DNA from: Pedobacter sp. HDW13
Lineage (GTDB): Bacteria; Bacteroidota; Bacteroidia; Sphingobacteriales; Sphingobacteriaceae
Length of the DNA stretch: 64,000 nt
Reading direction: 5' to 3'
NCBI RefSeq assembly: GCF_011303555.1
Contig: NZ_CP049868.1
Location: 3,906,001 to 3,970,000, forward strand
The notes beneath the pieces were generated by a model that was not told the origin of the DNA, ran no database searches, and saw only the letters and a list, made by a program, of their open reading frames with translations. Shown one piece after another: positions 44,897 to 54,572 of the stretch (position 1 is the first letter of the stretch; each line of letters opens with the position of its first letter). Made by a program: the position numbers and the translations under genes.

Positions 44897-45895
44897 TTAC
44901 TGCACCAAAAGGTTACAGCCCCTGATATCGGCATGGTCGAACCTACCCAGTACCTCAAAACTCTGGTCAGGATTTATTTTGCCCAGATCTTGCGTTGCAA
45001 TAAAAGAACAGGAGTTGAGATTAGCCAGATCGATTACATTAATGCCACCGGTACGGCCTTCAGCTACCAAGCTTAAAGGATCATTGGTATCGCGGATTAA
45101 GACCTGCATCCAGTTCGGACAGTTAAATACCCCATCGCCTAAAGAATAGGCCTGCGAAAGCAACTCGGTCATTCCGTATTCGCTGTGAATCGATTTTACG
45201 CCAAAGCCTTTGGTTAACTGCTCGTGTAATTCTTCGCGTACCATTTCTTTGCGTTTCCCTTTCATGCCGCCAGTTTCCATTACAATCAGCTCCGGGAAAT
45301 CGATATCATGCTGTTCTATAAAATCGAGGAGGGCATAGGTTACACCGATCAAAACTGTTTTCTGTTTTTTCGATTTCAGATCGAGCAGGGTTTGCATCAG
45401 ATCATCGTGGTTGTATAAAAAATAACCACTTTGAGCATGCCCACTTTTTTCAATCAGATCGTTAACCATGTAAATTAAAGATGAACCTGCTCTTTGTTGA
45501 TAGGAAGGTAACAATGCCAGGAAACAATATTCGGAAACATTGCCATAAAACAGGGCAAAGGCCTGCAGGTAACTTTGCTCATATAATTTAACATCCGTAA
45601 CGTGGTGGCTGCTTTGCACCATGCCGGTTGTGCCCGAACTGCTAAAGGTTATTTCGATAGGAGCCTCGCTGCTTAAAATAGAATGACTTTTAAAAAAACT
45701 GATGGGCAGAAAAGGAATCTGCTCAATTGTTTTCACCTGTTCAACATCAACACGTAAATGGTGGATGTACTCCCCATATACTTTACAGTTTTGGGCCTGA
45801 AACCTGAAAATGTTTAAGGCGAGCGTTTTAAACCCATCGGCATTCTGTACAGAAAATATATTTTCAGCTGTTAAATTCACGCTGCAAAAGTACAA
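44897..45895 (-). CDS. LuxE-like acyl-protein synthetase
   Basis: The product has 332 residues. The adenylate-forming signature SSSGTTGMVQSSH, SEYGMTELLSQAYS and the C-terminal RFDHADIRGCNL match the LuxE/acyl-protein synthetase family, which activates a fatty or carboxylic acid as AMP ester. It is short of a full ANL enzyme, as is usual for LuxE. No lux reductase is nearby; it may act in lipid or polysaccharide modification. It is the last gene of a minus-strand operon, 4 bases after the membrane protein gene. Confidence 0.82.
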   Translation of the reverse strand: MYFCSVNLTAENIFSVQNADGFKTLALNIFRFQAQNCKVYGEYIHHLRVDVEQVKTIEQIPFLPISFFKSHSILSSEAPIEITFSSSGTTGMVQSSHHVTDVKLYEQSYLQAFALFYGNVSEYCFLALLPSYQQRAGSSLIYMVNDLIEKSGHAQSGYFLYNHDDLMQTLLDLKSKKQKTVLIGVTYALLDFIEQHDIDFPELIVMETGGMKGKRKEMVREELHEQLTKGFGVKSIHSEYGMTELLSQAYSLGDGVFNCPNWMQVLIRDTNDPLSLVAEGRTGGINVIDLANLNSCSFIATQDLGKINPDQSFEVLGRFDHADIRGCNLLVQ

Positions 45896-45899
45896 AGCA

Positions 45900-46259
45900 T
45901 TATGCTATTTTCTCGTCAGTTTTTTTGGCTAGCATGGCCATGCGAAACTGGTAACCACAATAACCGCTAATTCCTGCAACCAGGCCACTTAAAATGCCCG
46001 TAACCAATAATAATAGCCACCAGATTTTAATTCCGGTCATTATCGCAACCCGGCTGGCAAGCAAATTGTCGTTGGGCAGACTTTTAAATAAAGCATAGCC
46101 AATCCATAACAGAAAAATAGCGAGAAATGATTGCCAGAAAGCTATTTTTCCCGTTTTACCGATAATGCCACAGGTGGCAAAAGAAATAACAATAATTACC
46201 CACCATGGAGCGATCATTTGCAAGAAAAAACAGATAATTACGATGACTATGAAAACCAT
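45900..46259 (-). CDS. Small hypothetical membrane protein
   Basis: The product has 119 residues with about four hydrophobic helices (1-20, 22-34, 40-60, 78-105) and a short cytoplasmic tail with KKTDEK. No family is recognised. It sits between the acylase (6 bases upstream) and the LuxE-like gene (4 bases downstream), so it is part of that operon. Confidence 0.6.
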   Translation of the reverse strand: MVFIVIVIICFFLQMIAPWWVIIVISFATCGIIGKTGKIAFWQSFLAIFLLWIGYALFKSLPNDNLLASRVAIMTGIKIWWLLLLVTGILSGLVAGISGYCGYQFRMAMLAKKTDEKIA

Positions 46260-46265
46260 TTTCGA

Positions 46266-48695
46266 TTATTTAGAAATTTTTAAACGAGAGATAACTGTGC
46301 CCGATTTATCATCGACGCTTTGCATGTAAAACAGATCATAAAGCTGGCCATTTGCCCAGGTATCGATCATGTTATCATAAAATTTGCTACCAGGGTTGCC
46401 CGACTGCCCGCCCGGGTAAACGCCATGCCCTTTGGGTTTTTTGCCCAGTTCTATTACCATACGCCATGAAGGACCATTGGTTTCAGACAAAGCATTGATG
46501 GTGCTTTTACCTCCACCTATTTGTAAAACTTTTGAACCAAAACCTGGTATTTTAGCCAAATGAGGAACATTGCTTTGTTTTACATTGGCCCAGTTCCAGT
46601 CTTTGTTTATTGGCCCAAACCTTCTTTCCAAACTATCGCAACTGTATTTAAACGCTTCGTTTACCAAATCAGTGAGGGTTTCTTTTTTGCTGGTGTGAAT
46701 GTTATCATACCAAGGGGCATTAGGTTCTTTTAAAATCATTTCCACGGTACGATCTCTGGATGGATAGCGCATAGGAATACCTTTTACCTCAAATTCATCA
46801 GCCCAAATATCAAAAGTTAGGCGCTTGGTCCATATTTCGAACACACTTGCTGCAATCTGATTGGCATCGTACCGTTTGTTCCATTTGCTTACATAGCTTA
46901 ATGCTTCTTTTTGCGTAGCGTTTAATTGCTCGTTATTCAGTAGTGGAAGTAAGGCTGGTACCAGGTTCTGAGCCAAAATACTATAATTATCAGTCTGCAT
47001 CAGGCGAATACCGTCCATAGTTGCCTTGCTCATTGCACCCAGACGGTCGTTAATTCTTTTGCCACGTTCGTAAGGAGAAAATTCCCAGTTAATGTAGTAA
47101 GGATAGGTGGTATCGGTAGAAGATTGGTTGGCCGAACTTACAAAGCCACGTGGTGGGTTTTTTACCGTTGGGTTTTGTGCTGCTGGAATCCAGCCTTGCC
47201 AGTCGTAGGCCGGATCGGTACCATCTAAAATAAATTTGCCCTGATCTTTCCATTTTAGGGGGAACTTTCCGTTCGGCGTAATGGCGATATCATTATCTAT
47301 ACTGGCGAAAACAAAATTCTGTGCAGGTGCAGTATAAAAAGTTAGTGCTTTACGGTAATCAGCATAGTTTTTGCCCCGGTTCAGGTAATAAAAAGTCATC
47401 AATTCGTTCGATTGGTCGTGGGCAATCCACCTTAAAGCATCGCCAACAGGTACGTTGTTTGCCCGGCTGTATTTCGGTTTCTGGAAATAAACTACCGGAC
47501 CATGGTGCGTATAAAAAACGGTATCTATTTCGTCCTTTGCACCACGGATTTTTATTACTTCAAGTTGTTTAGTGGTCGCTTTCCATTGATTGTTGTACCA
47601 GTATTCGTTGTGACTACTGTCTTTAAATTTAATCTGATAAAAATCGAGTACATCAGCAGCGACATTGGTTACTCCCCAGGCTATTTTCTGGTTAAAGCCA
47701 ATAATTACCCCTGGCGCGCCCGGTAAAGAAACCCCATACGTATTTACCCCTGGTGCATGTAACTGAATCTGATACCAGATAGAAGGCAGGGTCAGGTCGA
47801 GATGTGGATCGTTTGCAAGGATTGGATAGCCAGAAGCTGTTTTTGAGCCAGATAAAGCCCAGTTATTGCTGCCAATACCTTCCCTTTTTTCAGTTGTTTT
47901 TACCTCACCTGTTTGAGCCTGGGTAAAACTTTCGGGTGTTTTAGGGATAGGAAGGGGCGAGAAATCCCACTTTGTACCTACGGGGATAATCGGATCTTCG
48001 CGGAAAGGATAATCAGGGAAAAGATTTTTGGTTACCTCCGGACCAAACTTTTTAAGGATGTTGGTCATGTAAAACTCGTCAGATCCCATTGCCAAAACTG
48101 CCGACATCTGTTTTAACAATAAGGCACATTTAACCGGGGTCCATTCTTCAGGTTTAAAATCGAGTATTTTATATTCTATTGGATAGTTGGCTTTAGAAAG
48201 GGTTTTAATGTAAGCATTAATGCCTTCAGTGTAGGCTAAAATCATTTCTTTAGCCTTTGGATCGGCCATCATGCCTTTCAAAGAGTTATTCGCGCCATAA
48301 ACCATGCCCATACGGCGTTGGTAACGGTCTACTTCGATGGCTTTATCGCCTACTACTTCACTGATTCTTCCGGCAGCAAAACGGGTTTGAAAATCCATCT
48401 GCCAAAGGCGGTGCATGGCCGTTACATAGCCTTGGGCTAGGTAAAGATCATGATCGTTTTGCGCAAAAATGTGCGGAATCATGCGGTCATCGAAAACGAT
48501 TTCTATTTTATCTATAGCGCCTTTAATCTTTGCTTTATGGTTAAACATAAAATGATTGTTCTCTGCATTTTGCCAAAAACCCATAAAAGGATTTAGGAAT
48601 TTGAGTAAAGGAGGCGTATTTCCTAATTTGGTGTTAAATAAAAAAGCTAATGCTATTGGGATTATGACACAGATAAGGGCTTTAATTTTATTCAT
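46266..48695 (-). CDS. Penicillin acylase family N-terminal nucleophile hydrolase
   Basis: The product has 809 residues with an N-terminal hydrophobic segment (IKALICVIIPIALAFLF). The alpha chain is followed by a linker and the autocatalytic Ser at the start of the beta chain in GIGSNNWALSG. ANDPHLDLTLPSIWYQ and GFNQKIAWGVTNV are typical of the family. Members act on penicillins, N-acyl homoserine lactones or other N-acyl amines in the periplasm; the substrate here is not known. It leads a three-gene operon with a membrane protein and a LuxE-like enzyme. Confidence 0.9.
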   Translation of the reverse strand: MNKIKALICVIIPIALAFLFNTKLGNTPPLLKFLNPFMGFWQNAENNHFMFNHKAKIKGAIDKIEIVFDDRMIPHIFAQNDHDLYLAQGYVTAMHRLWQMDFQTRFAAGRISEVVGDKAIEVDRYQRRMGMVYGANNSLKGMMADPKAKEMILAYTEGINAYIKTLSKANYPIEYKILDFKPEEWTPVKCALLLKQMSAVLAMGSDEFYMTNILKKFGPEVTKNLFPDYPFREDPIIPVGTKWDFSPLPIPKTPESFTQAQTGEVKTTEKREGIGSNNWALSGSKTASGYPILANDPHLDLTLPSIWYQIQLHAPGVNTYGVSLPGAPGVIIGFNQKIAWGVTNVAADVLDFYQIKFKDSSHNEYWYNNQWKATTKQLEVIKIRGAKDEIDTVFYTHHGPVVYFQKPKYSRANNVPVGDALRWIAHDQSNELMTFYYLNRGKNYADYRKALTFYTAPAQNFVFASIDNDIAITPNGKFPLKWKDQGKFILDGTDPAYDWQGWIPAAQNPTVKNPPRGFVSSANQSSTDTTYPYYINWEFSPYERGKRINDRLGAMSKATMDGIRLMQTDNYSILAQNLVPALLPLLNNEQLNATQKEALSYVSKWNKRYDANQIAASVFEIWTKRLTFDIWADEFEVKGIPMRYPSRDRTVEMILKEPNAPWYDNIHTSKKETLTDLVNEAFKYSCDSLERRFGPINKDWNWANVKQSNVPHLAKIPGFGSKVLQIGGGKSTINALSETNGPSWRMVIELGKKPKGHGVYPGGQSGNPGSKFYDNMIDTWANGQLYDLFYMQSVDDKSGTVISRLKISK

Positions 48696-48793
48696 AATGG
48701 TTAGCTAACAAGTCAGTTCACTAAGATAGGGCAAAATGACGGTTTATGTTTAATGCAAATTACAACAAACTGGATATCAATCAAAATTATATT

Positions 48794-48835
48794 TTGAATT
48801 GAAATTATTATGCTAACATAATTTGTTTAATTCAA
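48794..48835. promoter_or_regulatory. Inverted repeat upstream of the TonB receptor
   Basis: TTGAATT (48794-48800) pairs with AATTCAA (48829-48835), and inside this ATTATG (48807-48812) pairs with CATAAT (48817-48822). It lies 60-100 bases before the receptor and could be an operator. Confidence 0.35.
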
Positions 48836-48892
48836 AAAAAGAATTTAAGTTTATGTAACTAATAATACAAACAACCAAATTAACAATCGTTT

Positions 48893-51802
48893 ATGAGCAG
48901 AATTTTTACACAGACCTTTTATGTGTTATTATTTGTGTTTGCCTGTAATATGGCAGCACAGGCACAGAGCATTACGGTGAGCGGAACCGTAAAAGACAAG
49001 CAATCGAAAGAAGGATTAGCTGGCGTAAGTTTAACTATCAAAGGCCAGACGGGGGGTACGGCCTCTACAAGCAACGGTAGTTTTACCTTTACTACCACGG
49101 CAAAAGTTCCTTTCACATTAGTGGCTTCTTATGTAGGTTATGGTACGGTAGAACAGCAAATTACCGGAAGCACTACCAGTATCAATTTTGAACTCGAAAC
49201 GGCGGTTGTACTTGGTGGCGACGTGGTGGTTTCGGCCTCGCGTACACCTGAGCGTATTTTAGAGTCGCCGGTTTCTATCGAACGTATGAGCGCTGCAACG
49301 ATCAAAGAAATTGCTGCTCCATCGTTTTACGATGCCCTAAACAATATGAAAGGGGTAGAGAGTAGTATGCAGAGTTTGACCTTTAAATCCATTAATACAC
49401 GTGGTTTTAATTCGAACGGTAATACGCGTTTTAACCAATATATTGATGGAATGGATAATCAGGCACCGGGACTTAATTTTTCGGTTGGTAATATCGTAGG
49501 TATAACCGAACTTGATGTAGATAATGTAGAGCTTTTACCTGGTGCTTCATCGGCACTTTATGGTGCGGGTGGTATTAATGGTACCTTATTAATGACTTCG
49601 AAAGATCCTTTTAAATATCCGGGAGCAAGTTTTCAATATAAAACAGGTGTAAACCATGTTAACGACGATAATAGTAGTGTACAACCGTTTAATCAACTGG
49701 ATGTAAGGATGGCTAAATCGTGGAACAATAAATTTGGCGTAAAAGCAGCCTTCTCATTTTTACAGGCAAAAGATTGGTTCGGTAATAACTATTCAAATTT
49801 TGACCGTATTTCCAGAACTGCTAAATCAGGCGACCGAAATAGCGATACCAATTATGATGGTATAAATGTTTATGGTGATGAGGTAAGCCAAAATATGCGA
49901 AATGTTGCTTTGAGTGTACAAAATGCGACAATTGCAGGGATCAATACTAATACAGGTGGTTTAATCCCTAATATTAAATCAGCTATGGACGGTGCTTTCG
50001 GTGCGGCTATTCCAACCCCCATACAACAAGCTGGTTTTCTTGCGGGCCTGCCTGCAGCATTACGTCCTGCGGTACAAAATTATTTCCCTTTCTATGTAGG
50101 TTTAAAGGCTAATTTAATTCCTGATCAAAATGTATCGAGAACAGGTTATAATGAAGAAAACCTGGTTGATTATGATACCAAATCGTTAAAAGTATCTGGC
50201 GGATTGTACTATAATATCAGTAATACTGTACAAGCTGTTGCGCAGGCAAACTGGGGTACAGGAACTTCGGTATATACAGGATCTGACCGTTATTCATTGC
50301 GTAATTTCAACATCGGCCAATACAAACTGGAAATAAAAGGCGAAGACTTTTTCGTTAAAGCTTACACTACTCAGGAGCGTTCTGGTGATTCTTATATTTC
50401 TTCTATTTTAGGTAGTTACATTAATGAACTTTCAAAACCATCTACAACCTGGTTTCCGCAATATATTGGCAATTATGTAGGGGCAAGGGCTGCTGGTCAG
50501 GGCGATGCTGCTGCGCACGCACTAGCCAGAACTGCTGCTAACCAGGGCCGTTTTGAACCAGGATCGGCTCAGTTTATTCAGGCGAAAGATCAGATTATGA
50601 ATACCACGATCAGTGCTTCTGACCCATCAAAAGGTATTTATGGTGCAAAATTCGATGATAAATCAAACCTATATCACTATGAAGGAATGTACAACTTTAC
50701 CAACCTTTTTGATAAAGTGGTGGAGTTCCAGGTAGGTGCATCTTATCGTCTTTATGATTTGAATTCGGCAGGAACAATTTTTAACGATTTATTAAACTCT
50801 ATCGATATTAAAGAATATGGTGCGTTTGGGCAGATCGGTAAGAAGTTTTTTAACGATAAAGTTAAATTTACTTTTGCTGGCCGTTACGATAAGAGCCAGA
50901 ACTTTGAAGGCAGGTTTACACCAAGGATTACCGGAGTATTCACCGTGGCCAAAAACAACAATATCAGGGTTTCTTACCAAACTGGTTACCGCAACCCAAC
51001 CACACAAAATCAGTATATCGACCTTTCAGTTGGTGGTGGTTCACAGCGTTTAATTGGTGGTTTACCCGAGATTATGTTCAGCAAATATCACTTAGACACC
51101 AATAAACCGTATACCGACGTGAGTTATCGCGCATTTTTAGCCTCTGCTGCAGCTACAGGAACACCAAACCCTGCGCTTTTGCAACAATATAATTTCGATG
51201 CAAAAGGTGTTCGCCCTGAGAGTGTACAATCTTATGAGCTAGGTTACAAAGGCTTATTGCTTCCAAACTTATTGGTTGACGCTTATGGTTACTACAATAT
51301 CTATAAAGATTTTATCACTGCGGTTGATGTTTATCAGAACGTAGGCGGAACCTTTGTTAAATTTGGTGTGCCTGTTAATGCCGAAGGAGAAGTAACTTCT
51401 TATGGTGGTGCTTTAGGTCTTGATTATTTGGTTGGCAAATGGAATGTGAGTGGTAACGTTTCTTACAACCAGATTGGAGATTTGCCAGTTAATTACATCA
51501 ACGATTTCAATACCCCTAAAATCCGTTATAACCTGGGTTTGGGTAATAAAGAGATTATTAAAAACTTCGGTTTTAATGTTTCTTACCGCTGGCAAGACCA
51601 GTTTTACTGGAATTCATCTTTTGCCTCAGGTCAGGTACCTGCATACAGTTCTTTGGATGCGCAGGTTAGCTTAAGGATACCTTCAGTAAACTCAGTAGTT
51701 AAACTGGGTGGTTCGAACGTATTGAATAAATATTATATTACTTCTTACGGTAACCCAATGGCGGGAGCAATCTATTATTTAGGATTGACCTTTAATCCAT
51801 AG
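48893..51802 (+). CDS. TonB-dependent receptor with CarboxypepD_reg-like domain
   Basis: The product has 969 residues. A signal peptide (to about 24, AAQAQ) is followed by a CarboxypepD_reg-like domain (ITVSGTVKDKQSKEGLAGVSL), a plug domain (VVVSASRTPERILESPVSIERMS), and the barrel ending in a C-terminal aromatic-rich strand (GAIYYLGLTFNP). No SusD-like partner follows, so this is not a standard Sus glycan locus. The ligand may be an iron chelate, cobalamin or a sugar; it is not shown by the sequence. A terminator follows. Confidence 0.9.
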   Translation: MSRIFTQTFYVLLFVFACNMAAQAQSITVSGTVKDKQSKEGLAGVSLTIKGQTGGTASTSNGSFTFTTTAKVPFTLVASYVGYGTVEQQITGSTTSINFELETAVVLGGDVVVSASRTPERILESPVSIERMSAATIKEIAAPSFYDALNNMKGVESSMQSLTFKSINTRGFNSNGNTRFNQYIDGMDNQAPGLNFSVGNIVGITELDVDNVELLPGASSALYGAGGINGTLLMTSKDPFKYPGASFQYKTGVNHVNDDNSSVQPFNQLDVRMAKSWNNKFGVKAAFSFLQAKDWFGNNYSNFDRISRTAKSGDRNSDTNYDGINVYGDEVSQNMRNVALSVQNATIAGINTNTGGLIPNIKSAMDGAFGAAIPTPIQQAGFLAGLPAALRPAVQNYFPFYVGLKANLIPDQNVSRTGYNEENLVDYDTKSLKVSGGLYYNISNTVQAVAQANWGTGTSVYTGSDRYSLRNFNIGQYKLEIKGEDFFVKAYTTQERSGDSYISSILGSYINELSKPSTTWFPQYIGNYVGARAAGQGDAAAHALARTAANQGRFEPGSAQFIQAKDQIMNTTISASDPSKGIYGAKFDDKSNLYHYEGMYNFTNLFDKVVEFQVGASYRLYDLNSAGTIFNDLLNSIDIKEYGAFGQIGKKFFNDKVKFTFAGRYDKSQNFEGRFTPRITGVFTVAKNNNIRVSYQTGYRNPTTQNQYIDLSVGGGSQRLIGGLPEIMFSKYHLDTNKPYTDVSYRAFLASAAATGTPNPALLQQYNFDAKGVRPESVQSYELGYKGLLLPNLLVDAYGYYNIYKDFITAVDVYQNVGGTFVKFGVPVNAEGEVTSYGGALGLDYLVGKWNVSGNVSYNQIGDLPVNYINDFNTPKIRYNLGLGNKEIIKNFGFNVSYRWQDQFYWNSSFASGQVPAYSSLDAQVSLRIPSVNSVVKLGGSNVLNKYYITSYGNPMAGAIYYLGLTFNP

Positions 51803-51824
51803 ATATCTTATTGAGTTTTGAGTG

Positions 51825-51857
51825 GCCCTCTGCGCAAAAGCGCAGTGGGCTTTTTTG
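51825..51857 (+). terminator. Terminator after the TonB receptor
   Basis: GCCCTCTGCGC (51825-51835) pairs with GCGCAGTGGGC (51840-51850) with one mismatch, loop AAAA, followed by TTTTTTG. It lies 23 bases after the receptor stop. Confidence 0.85.
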
Positions 51858-52047
51858 TTTACCTGCTAAGGCTTATTATTAGATTTCTTACCACGTATTC
51901 GATGAAGGTTAGTGTAAATAATACACTTTAATCAACAAGCCTTGAAAAAAAGCTGTACCCCTTTTAATAAAATATTTGTATTATAGTACTTTCTTAAGCA
52001 CTGTCCCGGTTTAAGAGCTATTAATTTGAAATTATAGATATATAAGG

Positions 52048-54510
52048 ATGGAAGCGCAAAACGACAAACCTAATGAAATAAGTGAGCTGATTGAAAAGGA
52101 GCAGGAAATACAGCATCTTAACAATCCAGTTGATATATCGGTAAAGCCAATTGTAAAACAATACCTTGGTGCGGTTAAAAAAGTAAAGAAAGAAGGCAAT
52201 CGTTTTTATTTCTCCGATGGCGATGCCCGTGTAGAAGTGAGGGTGGTAAGTGATGATATTATCAGGGTAAGACTGGCACCACATGGTGTTTTTCTTGATG
52301 ATTTTTCTTATGCTGTACCAGAAGTAGACCAAAAGGTTTCTGTTTTTAAAATGCAGGAACACGAAGACCATTATACCATCTCTACCTATGCCGTAACCTG
52401 TAAAATAGACAAGGCAAACTTTCATATCTCCTTTTCGGATAATATTACCAATGTAGTGATGGTTGATGAGGCCAACTCCATGCACTGGGAAGAAAATGTA
52501 GATTTTGGTGGTTACTATATTTATGCGACCAAAAAATGCCACCCTGAAGAGAATTTCTTCGGTTTAGGCGATAAATCAGGGAATTTTAACCTGCGTGGCC
52601 GCCGTTTCGAAAATTGGAATACCGATGCCTACTCTTTCGGCTGGAACCAGGACCCGCTATACCGTACCATACCATTTTATATTGGCTTACACAACCAGGC
52701 TGCTTACGGTATTTTTTTCGATAATACCTTTAAATCGTATTTCGATTTTGGATCCGAAGATGTAAATAAGACCAGTTTCTGGGCCGATGGTGGTGAGTTG
52801 CAATATTATTACATTCACGGGCCACACATTATGGATGTGGTTAAACGTTATGCTACTTTAACCGGTACGCATCCAATGCCTCCAAAGTGGACACTGGGCT
52901 ATCAGCAATGCCGCTGGAGTTATTATCCGGAAACTAAGGTTAAAGAAATAGCTAAACAATTCAGAGAGCGTAAAATTCCTTGCGATGCCATTTATCTCGA
53001 TATTGATTATATGGATGGTTATCGCTGCTTTACCTGGAACAAAAAATACTTTCCAGACCCCAGGCGGATGATTAAAGAACTTTCTGATGATGGTTTTAAA
53101 ACCGTTGTAATGATTGATCCGGGAATTAAGGTTGATGACGACTACTGGGTGTTTAAAGAAGGTAAAGAGAAAAGATTTTTCTGTCGCCGTAGCGACGATT
53201 ATTATATGGAAGGGCACGTTTGGCCAGGCCGCTGCCAGTTTCCAGATTTTACTAACCCAAAGGTGCGTACCTGGTGGGGTAATTTATACAAAGAACTGGT
53301 TGATATGGGCGTGGCCGGTTTCTGGAATGATATGAATGAGCCGGCAGTATTTGGTTCAGGTACCTTCCCGAATGATGTGCGCCACAATTACGATGGTTAC
53401 CGTGGTTCGCACCGCAAAGCACACAACGTTTACGGCATGCAAATGGTTCGTTCTACTTACGAAGGACTGAAAAAACTAATGCGCAACAAGCGTCCGTTTA
53501 CCATTACAAGGGCAGGTTATTCGGGTATGCAACGCTATGCCAGTGTTTGGACGGGCGATAATATTGCCACCTGGGAGCACTTAAAGATCGGAAACATCCA
53601 GTGCCAGCGTTTATCAGTTTCTGGTGTTCCTTTTTGTGGAACAGATATTGGTGGATTTAGCGGCGAACCAGATGGAGAATTATTCACCCGCTGGATTCAG
53701 CTGGGTACATTCTCACCATTTATGAGGGCACACTCTGCAGGCGATACTGCTGAGCGTGAACCCTGGAGTTTTGGCGAGTTTTTCGAAAATATTAACCGCA
53801 AGTTTATTGAGCTAAGGTATCGTTTAATGCCTTATCTGTACTCGGTTTTCTGGGAACATCACCGTTATGGTTTCCCGATTTTGAGGCCATTGGTAATGCT
53901 TGAACAGGAGAATATCAGTAACAGTTTCCGCCAGGATGAGTTTTGCTACGGCGATAAACTTCTAATCTGTCCGGTGCTGGAGCAGGGAGCCATTTCGCGC
54001 AAAGTTTATCTGCCTAAAGGTACCTGGTATAATTTCTGGACCAACGAGATTTTAGAAGGCGGTAACGAATATACCGTGGATGCCAAGATCGACAGTATGC
54101 CGATGTTTGTACGTGCAGGTTCTGTTTTGCCTGAATATCCGGTTATGCAGTATGTAGATGAAAAATCGATTACCGAAGTGGTATTGAATATCTACCATAG
54201 CGATTATGAAGTAAACTCGTACATGTACGAAGATCATGGCGATACTTTTGCATATGAACAGGATATTTACCTGGAGAAGAAATTTACGGTAAAGGGCGAT
54301 AGCCAGACCATTAAAGTAAATCAACGCATTGAAGGCTTGTATACACCTAATTATGAGTTTTATGTTTGCAATGTTATTGGCGTAAAATTCCAGGTGAAAA
54401 AGATCATCATCGATAATAAAGAGGTGAAAGATTTTTACACCGACGATAAGCATGTATTGCATTTCAAATGCAATAAAAATTTCTCTGAAATTCAGATTTT
54501 AAGTCTGTAA
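52048..54510 (+). CDS. GH31 alpha-glucosidase
   Basis: The product has 820 residues. The GH31 nucleophile Asp428 is seen in FWNDMNEPAVF and the acid Asp566 in HSAGDT. The N-terminal galactose mutarotase-like domain covers about 65-260, and the C-terminal beta domains follow the barrel. No signal peptide is seen, so it acts in the cytoplasm on alpha-glucosides such as maltose or isomaltose oligomers. It lies before glgB, suggesting a role in starch/glycogen metabolism. Confidence 0.93.
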   Translation: MEAQNDKPNEISELIEKEQEIQHLNNPVDISVKPIVKQYLGAVKKVKKEGNRFYFSDGDARVEVRVVSDDIIRVRLAPHGVFLDDFSYAVPEVDQKVSVFKMQEHEDHYTISTYAVTCKIDKANFHISFSDNITNVVMVDEANSMHWEENVDFGGYYIYATKKCHPEENFFGLGDKSGNFNLRGRRFENWNTDAYSFGWNQDPLYRTIPFYIGLHNQAAYGIFFDNTFKSYFDFGSEDVNKTSFWADGGELQYYYIHGPHIMDVVKRYATLTGTHPMPPKWTLGYQQCRWSYYPETKVKEIAKQFRERKIPCDAIYLDIDYMDGYRCFTWNKKYFPDPRRMIKELSDDGFKTVVMIDPGIKVDDDYWVFKEGKEKRFFCRRSDDYYMEGHVWPGRCQFPDFTNPKVRTWWGNLYKELVDMGVAGFWNDMNEPAVFGSGTFPNDVRHNYDGYRGSHRKAHNVYGMQMVRSTYEGLKKLMRNKRPFTITRAGYSGMQRYASVWTGDNIATWEHLKIGNIQCQRLSVSGVPFCGTDIGGFSGEPDGELFTRWIQLGTFSPFMRAHSAGDTAEREPWSFGEFFENINRKFIELRYRLMPYLYSVFWEHHRYGFPILRPLVMLEQENISNSFRQDEFCYGDKLLICPVLEQGAISRKVYLPKGTWYNFWTNEILEGGNEYTVDAKIDSMPMFVRAGSVLPEYPVMQYVDEKSITEVVLNIYHSDYEVNSYMYEDHGDTFAYEQDIYLEKKFTVKGDSQTIKVNQRIEGLYTPNYEFYVCNVIGVKFQVKKIIIDNKEVKDFYTDDKHVLHFKCNKNFSEIQILSL

Positions 54511-54517
54511 ATCTTTT

Positions 54518-54552
54518 AGCCCCAAATGCTGTTTAGTATTTGGGGCTTAATT
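54518..54552 (+). terminator. Hairpin between GH31 gene and glgB
   Basis: AGCCCCAAAT (54518-54527) pairs with ATTTGGGGCT (54538-54547), 10 bp with a 10-base loop, then TAATTT. It ends the GH31 transcript at least partly. Confidence 0.6.
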
Positions 54553-54572
54553 TATCTAGCCAAAAAATATCT

